Shown piece by piece: positions 41,001 through 53,000 of a stretch of 64,000 nucleotides of DNA. Source of the DNA: Euglena gracilis (taxonomy: Eukaryota > Euglenida > Euglenophyceae > Euglenales); NCBI GenBank assembly GCA_039621445.1, contig CP154955.1, positions 41,052,426 to 41,116,425 on the forward strand, given 5' to 3'. The notes under the pieces are model-generated. The model worked only from the letters and a program-made list of their open reading frames with translations, had not been told where the DNA came from and ran no database searches. Every line of letters begins with the position of its first letter. Within the stretch, counting starts at the first letter, position 1. Position numbers and translations under genes: made by a program.

Positions 41001-44000
41001 CGCACGGGTACGGGGTGTTCACGTTTAAGGAGGGCGCAGTGTACGAAGGGGAGTTCCAGGAGGAGATCATGGAAGGTGTTGCCCTCCCAATCACACCACG
41101 CTGGAGTTTTTCGATTCCCCACACCCTTTTCGACCAAAGGGTGTGGGTGTATTTGCTTTGCTTGTAACGCAACCCAAGCTTGTCGGGGGGCTGGCAGTGG
41201 CGAGGAGCAAACTGTGCGATGCAAAAAAAACAAAAACGAGCGAAACCCATTTTGTGCCACAATTATTTGTATCTTTTTTTTGCCGTTTCATTTCTATTTG
41301 AGCAAGTTGTTTCAAGGGGGTCCGATTTTAGGTCCAAAGCACAGGAGCTCATTGAGCCAAAGACGCCGATTCCAGGTGTACTATTTGCATTGAATGTGGC
41401 AGGATGGAATTCTTTTTAATTTCAAAGGACCATCCTGCCCCCCCCCCCACACCAGGGTTCCATACGAGGAGGGTGTATGGGGTTTAGGTTGGGGGGCCCT
41501 GGACCGGAGGGCGGAAGTTCCGGATCACCCCCCACCTGCCAAGAGGGTGTGGACCTCCGACCCTGGACCTCCCCCAAAAGGTCAAATTTTCCCTACCGGC
41601 GCTTTGAGCCTGTTTTTTTTTTGCATTTTTGACAATTTTTTTTTTGCCCAAAAGTACCCAAAATGCAAATTTATGGCTGTTTCGGGTGTCTTTTTTTTTC
41701 CCCGGCCTGGCTCAGAGTGCCTGGCTGAAAATCGGTCACCCGGATTACGGCCGTTGTTTAGGTGGGGCACCTAAATGTCCTGGATGTCTGGATGCCCTGG
41801 ACCGGGGGGAGGGGGTTCAAACCCACCCCCACCTGCTTTTATATCGAACCCTGGGCATGAGATGACTCTTGCCCAACGCTGGAATTATGTGTCAAAACAG
41901 CTTAACCTCACACAGGTTTTGGGTGAAGTACAGTCCGCTTTCCAAACGCACCCCACTGCGGGAATACCTCCTGGTGCGGTAAAAAAAAAAATGCGTTGCA
42001 AACATCACCAACATCACCAAGATCACCCACCACGCACCCGATACTGGTGCATGCGTAGTGTGGGGGTGGTGGGGAGGGGAGTGGGGGGGGGGGGTGGGTG
42101 GGTGGTTTGGCGTCGACCTACAAAATATTCTTTCTGTTTTTTTTTCAGACGTGGCCCGCGTAAAAAATTGGTTACCTCCGCGGAACCTCCGCGGAGGCTC
42201 CAAGGTAACCAGCCTCCACAGAGGCTCCAAGGAAACCAGCCTCCGTGGAGGCTCCACATACGGTAACCAAAAGTTAGGATTCCACATTTGCTGCTTGGAT
42301 TTGCTGGGACCCTTAAAAACCGTTAAAAAACCGTTACCGTTAATGCCCGGTCAGTTGCTAAATGATTCTATGCCCGGAATTAGCTGGATCGTTCTGTTTG
42401 CCCTCCGTGGTCCAGGGGCAACCGACACTGCGAATACAGAGAGAGATCTTCGAGGCATGAAGCCGGTGACCAGCATAAGAGCGAGCTGGTCCCAACCAAG
42501 TTGCCTCGGGCTGAGGGGAAAGACTGTGAAAGGCGTGCCACCACAAAAATTCATTGATTCATTCTTTCCAGCTGACTACGCATGCACCAGTATCGAGTGC
42601 GTGGTGGGTGATCTTGGTGACGTTGGTGATGTTTTTAACGCATTTACCGCACCAGCAGGTGTTCCCGCAGTGGGGTGCGTTTGGAAAGCGGACTGCATTT
42701 GACCCAAAACCTGTGTGAGCTTAAGCTGTTTTGACACATAACTCCAGCGTTGGGCAGAGTCATCCAATGGTGAAAAATAAAAATAAAACTCTTCTTCCTC
42801 TGGGCATTAATGTGCGGGTGGTGGGGAGGGGTGTGGGGGGGGCGGGTGGTTTGGCGTCGACTGTAAAAGATTTTTTTCAGGCGTGGCCCACGTACAAAAT
42901 TGGTTAACTCTGCGGAGCCTCTGCGGAGGCTCCAACGCTTCCACATTTGTTGGGATTCTAAAAATTTTGGGGGGGGGGAATGCCTCAAAAAATTGTTAAT
43001 GCCTGGTCAGTGGCTAAATGATTCTATGCCCGGAATTAGCTGGATCGCACTGTTTGCCCTCCGTGGTCCAGGGGCAACCGACACTGCAAATACAGAGAGA
43101 GATCTTCGAGGCATGAAGCCGGTGACCAGCATGAGAGCGAGCTGGTCCCAACCAAGTTGCCTCGGGCTGAGGGGAAAGACTGTGAAAGGCGTGCTACCAC
43201 AAAAATTCATTGATTCATTCTTTCCATGCCCAGAGGAAGAAGAGTTTTATTATTTTTATTTTTCACCATGAGATGACTCTTGCCCAACGCTGGAATTATG
43301 TGTCAAAACAGCTTAAGCTCAGACAGGTTTTGGCAACTTCTATTATATGTTTCACCAAGGAAAATTTGTGTATCACATATGTATCACCAAATTTTTTTTA
43401 ATGTATCACATGTGTATCACCAAAAAAATTTAATGTATCACATATGTATCACCAAAATAAAATTAATGTATCACAGATACGTTGTGATACGCACTAAATG
43501 GCGGTCTGGTTTTGGGTCAAGTACAGTCCGCTTTCCAAACGCACCCCACTGCGGGAATACCTGCTGGCGCGGTAAATGCGTTGCAAACATCACCAACGTA
43601 ACCAAGATCACCCACCACGCACTCGATACTGGTGCATGCGTAGTCAGCTGGAAAGAATGAATCAATGAATTTTTGTGGTGGCACGCCTTTCACAGTCTTT
43701 CCCCTCAGCCCGAGGCAACTTGGTTGGGACCAGCTTGCTCTCATGCTGGTCACCGGCTTCATACCTCGAAGATCTCTCTCTGTATTCGCAGTGTCGGTTG
43801 CCCCTGGACCAAGGAGGGCAAACAGTGCGATCCAGCTAATTCCGGGCATAGAACCATTTAGCCACTGACCAGGCATTAACAGTTTTTTGAGGCATTCCCC
43901 CCCCCAAAAATTTTTAGAATCCCAACAAATGTGGAAGCGTTGGAGCCTCCGCAGAGGCTCCGCAGAGTTAACCAATTTTGTACGTGGGCCACGCCTGAAA

Positions 44001-47000
44001 AAAATCTTTTACAGTCGACGCCAAACCACCCGCCCCCCCACACCCCTCCCCACCACCCGCACATTAATGCCCAGAGGAAGAAGAGTTTTATTTTTATTTT
44101 TCACCATTGGATAACTCTGCCCAACGCTGGAATTATGTGTGAAAACAGCTTAAGCTCACACAGGTTTTGGGTCAAATGCAGTCCGCTTTCCAAACGCACC
44201 CCACTGCGGGAACACCTGCTGGTGCGGTAAATGCGTTGCAAACATCACCAACGTCACCAAGATCACCCACCACGCACTCGATACTGGTGCATGCGTAGTC
44301 AGCTGGAAAGAATGAATCAATGAATTTTTGTGGTGGCACGCCTTTCACAGTCTTTCCCCTCAGCCCGAGGCAACTTGGTTGGGACCAGCTCGCTCTCATG
44401 CTGGTCACCGGCTTCATGCCTCGAAGATCTCTCTCTGTATTTGCAGTGTCGGTTCCCCCTGGACCACGGAGGGCAAACAGAGCGATCCAGCTAATTCCGG
44501 GCATAGAATCATTTAGCAACTGACCGGGCATTAACGGTTTTTTAAGGGTCCCAGCAAATGTGGAATCCTAACTTTTGGTTACCGTATGTGGAGCCTCCAC
44601 GGAGGCTGGTTTCCTTGGAGCCTCTGTGGAGGCTGGTTACCTTGGAGCCTCCGCGGAGGTTCCGCGGAGGTAACCAATTTTTTACGCGGGCCACGTCTGA
44701 AAAAAAAACAGAAAGAATATTTTGTAGGTCGACGCCAAACCACCCACCCACCCCCCCCCCCACTCCCCTCCCCACCACCCCCACACTAATGCCCAGAGGA
44801 AGAAGAGTTTTATTTTTTTTATTTTTCACCATGAGATGACTCTTGCCCAACGCTGGAATTATGTGTCAAAACAGCTTAAGCTCACACAGGTTTTGGCAAC
44901 TTCTATTATATGTTTCACCAAGGAAAATTTGTGTATCACATATGTATCACCAAATTTTTTTTAATGTATCACATGTGTATCACCAAAATAAAATTTAATG
45001 TATCACATATGTATCACCAAAATAAAATTAATGTATCACAGATACGTTGTGATACGCACTAAATGGCGGTCTGGTTTTGGGTCAAGTACAGTCCGCTTTC
45101 CAAACGCACCCCACTGCGGGAATACCTGCTGGCGCGGTAAATGCGTTGCAAACATCACCAACGTCACCAAGATCACCCACCACGCACTCGATACTGGTGC
45201 ATGCGTAGTCAGCTGGAAAGAATGAATCAATGAATTTTTGTGGTGGCACGCCTTTCACAGTCTTTCCCCTCAGCCCGAGGCAACTTGGTTGGGACCAGCT
45301 TGCTCTCATGCTTGTCACCGGCTTCATACCTCGAAGATCTCTCTCTGTATTCGCAGTGTCGGTTGCCCCTGGACCAAGGAGGACAAACAGTGCGATCCAG
45401 CTAATTCCGGGCATAGAACCATTTAGCCACTGACCAGGCATTAACAGTTTTTTGAGGCATCCCCCCCCCCAAAAATTTTAAGAATCCCAACAAATGTGGA
45501 AGCGTTGGAGCCTCCGCAGAGGCTCCGCAGAGTTAACCAATTTTGTACGTGGGCCACGCCTGAAAAAAATCTTTTACAGTCGACGCCAAACCACCCGCCC
45601 CCCCACACCCCTCCCCACCACCCGCACATTAATGCCCAGAGGAAGAAGAGTTTTATTTTTATTTTTCACCATTGGATGACTCTGCCCAACGCTGGAATTA
45701 TTTGTCAAAACAGCTTAAGCTCACACAGGTTTTGGGTCAAATGCAGTCCGCTTTCCAAACGCACCCCACTGCGGGAACACCTGCTGGTGCGGTAAATGTG
45801 TTGCAAACAGCACCAACGTCACCAAGATCACCCACCACGCACTCGATACTGGTGCATGCGTAGTCAGCTGGAAAGAATGAATCAATGAATTTTTGTGGTG
45901 GCACGCCTTTCACAGTCTTTCCCCTCAGCCCGAGGCAACTTGGTTGGGACCAGCTCGCTCTTATGCTGGTCACCGGCTTCATGCCTCGAAGATCTCTCTC
46001 TGTATTCGCAGTGTAGGTTCCCCCTGGACCACGGAGGGCAAACAGAGCGATCCAGCTAATTCCGGGCATAGAATCATTTAGCAACTGACCGGGCATTAAC
46101 GGTTTTTTAAGGGTCCCAGGAAATGTGGAATCTTAACTTTGGTTACCGTATGTGGAGCCTCCACGGAGGCTGGTTTCCTTGGAGCCTCTGTGGAGGCTGG
46201 TTACCTTGGAGCCTCCGCGGAGGTTACGCGGAGGTAACCAATTTTTTACGCGGGCCACGTCTGAAAAAAAAACAGAAAGAATATTTTGTAGGTCGACGCC
46301 AAACCACCCACCCACCCCCCCCCACTCAAATGCCCAGAGGAAGAAGAGTTTTATTTTTTTTATTTTTCACCATGAGATGACTCTTGCCCAACGCTGGAAT
46401 TATGTGTCAAAACAGCTTAAGCTCACACAGGTTTTGGCAACTTCTATTATATGTTTCACCAAGGAAAATTTGTGTATCACATATGTATCACCAAATTTTT
46501 TTTAATGTATCATATGTGTATCACCAAAAAAAATTTAATGTATCACATATGTATCACCAAAATAAAATTAATGTATCACAGATACGTTGTGATACGCACT
46601 AAATGGCGGTCTGGTTTTGGGTCAAGTGCAGTCCGCTTTCCAAACGCACCCCACTGCGAGAATACCTGCTGGTGCGGTAAATGCGTTGCAAACATCACCA
46701 ACGTCACCAAGATCACCCACCACGCACTCGATACTGGTGCATGCGTAGTCAGCTGGAAAGAATGAATCAATGAATTTTTGTGTTGGCACGCCTTTCACAG
46801 TCTTTCCCCTCAGCCCGAGGCAACTTGGTTGGGACCAGCTCGCTCTTATGCTGGTCACCGGCTTCATGCCTCGAAGATCTCTCTCTGTATTCGCAGTGTC
46901 GGTTCCCCCTGGACCAAGGAGGGCAAACAGCGCGAAACAGCTAATTCCAGAATCATTTAGCCACTAACCAACAGGCAGTAACGGTTTGTAGGGCGTTTTT

Positions 47001-50000
47001 TAATCAAAAATTTTACTGGTCCCAACAAATGTGGAATCGGTCTGCGGAGGCTGGTTATCTTGGAGCCTCCGCAGGGGCTCCGCGGAGGTAACCAATTTTG
47101 TATCACGGGCCACTGAAAAAAGAAATCTTTTACAGTTGACGCCACCCCACCCGCCCCCCCCCCCCCCTCCATACCCCTCCCCACCACCCACGCGCTAATG
47201 CCCAGAGGAAGAGGAATTTGATTTGATTTTTTTCACCCCCAATTCCATATTTTTTTGTTTTTGCCACATGTCCCCTAAAATAAAATTAAGAAAAATTTAC
47301 TCCAACGCTGCCCACATCCCCACAAAACAAAACAAACATTTTTCCCCCTCTCATATGACCACGTTCTTTTGGTTTGCCACACAAACGCCATGCCCGCCTG
47401 CTGTGGCACAAACCGTTCACCCATTTGCCATTTACGCCATATCCGCCAAATTTTGTCCACACAAAAGGATGTTGTCATTGGGGAGCGGCGGAGGGGGATA
47501 GAGGGAGGGTCCGCACCACGGAGCCTCCTCTCACTCACACCTCACCACCTGGAATTTTCGATTCCCCCCACCTTTTGGTGGGGTTTGTCTGCTTTGCTTG
47601 TAACACAACCCCAGCTCAGTGGCTTGCATTGGCGAGGGGCAAACGATGTGATGCAAAAAGAAAACACAAGCGATATCCATTTTGTGCCATAATAACTCAT
47701 ACCTTTGTTTGTTGTTTTATTTTCCATTTGAGCCAGCTGCTTCCAGGGGGGTCCAATTGCTCAGGAGCTCATTTAGCCAAAGCTGCAATAGGAGGAGGAG
47801 GGTGATCCGGACTTTCCCCCTCCGGTCCGGCGGTGCAAAGTGCCGGGCTGAAAATTGGTCACCTGGATTACGGCCGATGTTTAGGTGGGGGATGCCCCCC
47901 ACCTAAATGTGCTAGATGTCTAGATGTTTTGTATTGAACCCTGGGCATGAGATGACTCTTGCCCAACGCTGGAATTATGTGTCAAAACAGCTTAAGCTCA
48001 CACAGGGTTTGGGTGAAGTACAGTCCGCTTCCCAGGCGCACCCCACTGCGGGAATACCTGCTGGTGCGGTAAATGCGTTGCAAACATCACCAACGGCACC
48101 AAGATCACCCACCACGCACCCGATACTGGTGCATGCACAGTCAGCTGGAAAGAATGAATCAATGATTTTTTGTGGTGGCACGCCTTTCACAGTCTTTCCC
48201 CTCAGCCCGAGGCAACTTGGTTGGGACCAGCTCGCTCTGATGCTGGTCACCGGCTTCATGCCTCGAAGATCTCTCTCTGTGTTCGCAGTGCTGGTTGCCC
48301 CTGGACCACGGAGGGCAATCAGTGCGATCCAGCTAATTCCGGGCATAGAATCATTCAGCCACTGACCGGGCATTAACGGTTTTTTAAGGGTCCCAGCAAA
48401 TGTGGAATCCTAACTTTTGGTTACCGTATGTGGAGCCTCCACGGAGGCTGGTTACAAGTCCGAGGGAGGTTCAAGGACGATCCAGGAGGGTCCAAAATTG
48501 AAGGTCGAAAAACAAATATTTTTGCATGGGCAATGATCCAGCAATGCCAGAAATCACTTTTTTCCCTGGAGTTGCCCTGTTTTTGCCGAGATTTCTGCAG
48601 TTCTGTAATGTCATTTTTCAAAATTTTGCCAGAACAAAAATTTAAGGCATTTTTAGGTATTATCAGGCAGTTCAACAAATTTTTAAAAGCCCCATTTTGA
48701 GCTAGTTTAAGGTTCTTTTAAGAACACAATGCCTGTCAATGACCCCCCCCCCAGGTGGCAACTGGTTTTTTTTTCAGGGCCACTGCCTGGTGTCTGCTGG
48801 CGCTGAAGGCAGCAAAAATTTTGAGCACACGCTGCATTCATATTTATGCCCAGTTTCCCTGGACCCCAAGCAAGGGGAGGCAGATATTCCGGTCTGGAAT
48901 AAAGCGGAATAAACCTGAAAAACTGGAATAGCAATAACGGGAATAAACCGGAGTATTCCAATGTCCTGGATGTCCTGGACCGCATGGGGGGGGGTTCAAA
49001 CCCCCCCCTCCACCCGTCCTCATCGGACCCTGGCCCACATCTGGTACCTGTCAGTTGGAAAGAATGAATCAATGAATTTTTGTGGTGGCACATCATTCGC
49101 AGTCTTTCCCCTCAGCCCGAGGCAACTTGGTTGGGACCAGCTCGCTCTCATGCTGGTCACCGGCTTCATACCTCGAAGATCTCTCTCTGTATTTGCAGTG
49201 TCGGTTCCCCCTGGACCACGGAGGGCAAACAGTGCGATCCAGCTAATTCCGGGCATAGAATCATTTAGCCATTGACCAGGCATTAACAGTTTTTTAAGGG
49301 TCCCAGCAAATGTGGAATCCTAACTTTTGGTTACCGTATGTGGAGCCTCCACGGAGGCTGGTTACCAGCCTTCGCGGAGCCTAAGGTAACCTGTCTCCGC
49401 GGAGGCCCCAATTATTTTAGCCAGCTGGTTACTTTAGCCTCCGTGGAGGCTCCTCTCAGTCACACCACACCATCGCAAATTTTCGATTCCCCACACCTTT
49501 TGGTGGGGTGCGTCTGCTTTGCTTGTAATGCAACCCCAGCTCAGGGGATTTGCAATGGCGCAGGCTTCTTTTTAAGTCAGAAGACCCCCCCTGGGGTCGG
49601 GGTCCCGTGCCGGAGGCGCCGGGTATACCTTTTCGGCGCAAAGCGCCGAAAATTTTTGAAAATTGCTTTTAACGGCCCGATTTTGGGGGGGAGCTCCCCG
49701 CCACCCCCCCCCCCCCCCCCCGGGGGTCCCGCGCCACCCTGGGTGGGTGGGGGGACCCCCCGGAGGTCTTAAAAAGAAGCCTGCAATGGCGAGGGGCAAA
49801 CAATGCGGTGCAAAAAAAACCAAGCCAATTTTGTTTCATAATAATTTGTTCTTTTTTTCGCTGTTGCATGTTCTATTTGAGCCAGCTGTTTTCAGGGGGG
49901 GGTCCAATTTTAGGTCCAAAGTTCAGGAGCTCATTGAGCCAAAGACGCCGATTCTTTCAAGTTCCATGTTTTTCGGCATTTTTTGCTTCTCATTTGTGGC

Positions 50001-53000
50001 ACGAGGGAGCAGTGCCCCTCCTCCAAACACACACACTTTTATTGGATTGAGCTGGGGCCATGGTCCATCCTGAGTGACCATGGTGTCAGATCAATCCAAG
50101 CTGTTTTTGATTATGCCAAGAGGTTGTGTATCACAGCGACAATTTTTGTGTGAGTTGGTATTTTTTTTGGTGATACATTTATGATACACAGAATAATTTT
50201 GGTGACACAGGTGACATTGGGTGTCCTCATTGCTTGTGTGTCACCATGACGTTGTGATACACATTACGTGAATGTCTGGGGGGTGTATCAAGTGGTTTTT
50301 TTTGAAAGGTATTGGTTGTTTTTCGGGGGTTTTTTGAGAGAAGACATTGTCTGTGATTCACACCAAATTGCGAAGATCTCAAAGCAACCTATTTTCAGCT
50401 TTACCATCCCCCCCTCTTCAGGTAAGTGCAAGATGCGCTACTCGGATGGCCGGGTGTATGAAGGCCAGATGCACAAGGACAAGCGGCATGGCTTTGGCAA
50501 GATGACGATGCCCAATGGGGATTATTACATGCAGGCTTCCTTTCTACATGGGCTGCTTATCCCATGCAGTCGTCCGCACCATGCAGTGCGTGAATGCCGG
50601 AAGGTGCCAAAACGCTGGTGTATGCCTGCACTCTCCGGTCGTAAATCTGAAATGAACCTGACGGAGTTGGATGAGCCGGGGAGCGAGTCGGATGTTTCAA
50701 GCATGCCAGCTGGCACATTCAAGAAGGACACAAGGGACAACGCCTCCCTCCCTCCCCAGGAAGTTTCCTCTGGCTGACTTTTAAAGTGAGGTTGTCCTGA
50801 CCCGGGGGGGGGGGTGCTTGTCTAGCTGTGGCCAAAAAGTACAAAAAGTGTACTCCTCCACCGCCGCTCCTCCTCCACCGCAGAAGTGCCTTGGCCAAAT
50901 ACGTTTCGCCATGTGCCCCCCCCCCCAGAGATGTCGGGTCTGGGTTCAGGCTGTTCTTTAAGGTGGCCGACCCCACCCCGGGGGGGGGGGGGGTCCCCGG
51001 GGGATGGGGTGCGCCATGGGTCAGCCTTCAAAAGGACGGTCCAAAAATTTTCAAGGATTTTCGCCTGACTTTGGACGGGTTTTGGGTGGGCGGGTGGGGA
51101 GGTGGGTGTGGGTCGACCCCGAGGGGGGGGGATTGTTCGTGGGTGGGTTTTCGGATAAATTGTGGCCGGGAAAACCTGCGCCCTGCAGGCACTCCAAGGC
51201 ACAAAAATCCGACCCCCCCGGGGGGCACACAGCCAAAAGTGCCCTAGCACAGGCCTGGCGCCGGGGAATGGCTTATTTTCAAAGGAATGTGCCTGCACAG
51301 GCCGAAATCCGACCCTCCCAGGGGGAGGGGTAGTGGCTGCCTGGGCAGGCACTCTGAACCCCCCCCCCGGGGTTGGTAAAAAAAACGGCCTGTCTGGGTT
51401 CCTTGGAGTGCCAGCTCATGCACTGCAGGGCATTTTGAAACCCCTCCTCCCCGGGGTTTGTCATATTCCGCCTTTTTCGGAACTCTTCTCTGTGATGAAG
51501 CCCATTTCACCTGAACCTGCTGTTTGCAGAGAACGTTTTCTTTGGGGGGGCTTTAACATTTCTAGATTGCGGACTGCTTGGATTACTCACTGTCAATCCC
51601 TGATGGTGGTTCCCCCCCCCCCCGTGGTGTCTCGAGCAAATGAACCATTTTGGTGCGCGGCCTTGGCTGGGAATGGCGCCAGAAACGGGTGCCTGGGGCT
51701 GAAGGGGAGTGGCAGAACGGGAAGAAGCATGGGAAGGGCCTGTACCGCTTCGCCAACGGGGACACGTACGACGGCGATTACGTGGACGACGTGAAGCAGG
51801 GGAACGGCATGTTCCGGTGGGCCAACGGGGACGTCTACGAAGGGGAGATCAAGAATGGCCTGCGGCACGGGAAAGGCGTCTTGAGGTAGTTCCCCATCAT
51901 TTGTGTTGGGCTGGAAAGCGTATTTCTTTTACTGCAATGATTTTGCTTGCAATGCAAAAAAATGCAAGGTTTGTCAAACATCGAAAAACACAACACAACA
52001 ACAAACCACAACCCCCTCCTCCCGGCATGTCAAATTTGGCCTCCTAATGCTGCTGGGGGGTCAGAGGGTCCCCCTGACTGGAAAAAATACTTCCTCCGGC
52101 GCTGAGCTGGAAATGGGGGTTTTTAATCTGTTTATTTTTGCATTATTTGTTCCAAAGTAATAATTTTTGTCCCAAAAAATGTAAAAACCTGTATTTTTTG
52201 GCAGGTTTTGGGGGGTTGAAAACCACTACTGGAAATTCCAAGTTTGGACTAGCTGCAGTCGAGAACAGACAATTGCTTAAGCACTGGCCGACCCCCCCCC
52301 CCCGGGGTGACTGACTTGTTTTTTCAGAGTGACTGACTGGTTTTGGGCACAAACCCCCTCCCCCCCGGGGAGGTTGGCCAGGGGTGGGCAAAAGTGGTTT
52401 TAGTGACCCCGGTGCCAAAGGCGCTGGGGAATTCTTTTTTGGCCTAAAATGGCCCAAAGTGACTGGAAAGTGACCAGTTTCCTGAGTGGCCGACCCCACT
52501 GGGGGGGGGGGGGTCAGTGACTGACTGGTTTCCCCCAAAAAAGTGATTACTGGTTTTTCGAAAGTGGAGTGACCCCCCCCCGGGGGGTCAGTAAACAGTT
52601 GCATGGTCATGAACCCCCCCAGGTACTGGGAATCCTTAAGCAGAAGCCTGGGCCATATGATAGATAGACCAACCTTAAAAATGGGGGAGGAAGATAGCAT
52701 GTTAAGGCCGAAGCCATTGGCTAGTAATATATATGGCTTGCTGGTCCCCTCCCATGCCATTCCAAGCAAACGCCTGGCATCTTGCACTGAAAAAATTCCA
52801 AGCATGCAAAGTTTGCCCCTACGGTTGGCCCCTGGCCTTGCTTTCAATTTTTAACCAAGTTGAAAGTTTAAGCTTGTTCAAAGAATCTTCCACACCTCTT
52901 TCAGTTGACAAGTGATGGGTTTCGGGAAATGATGAGCGGGCACGTGAATTGGAAATTCAACCACCTTTATCTGTTTTTGTCACCTTATGGCAATGATATT

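Larger units (their letters stand above)
41076..50421 (+). other. 9.3 kb conventional intron of the MORN gene
   Basis: GT at 41076 and AG at 50420-50421 join EIME-G to GKCKMRYSDG in phase 1 with correct MORN spacing. The intron is filled by a repeat array in both orientations, three copies of a TTTTCGATTCCCC...GCTTTGCTTGTAA block, and a recent MITE. It has no independent gene that I can support. Confidence 0.85.

Noticed and set aside
42000-49300. Recurring 60-130 codon open frames in the intronic array
   Set aside because: The same frames appear on both strands in every copy and lie in an intron defined by MORN exon joining; probably non-coding transposon sequence.
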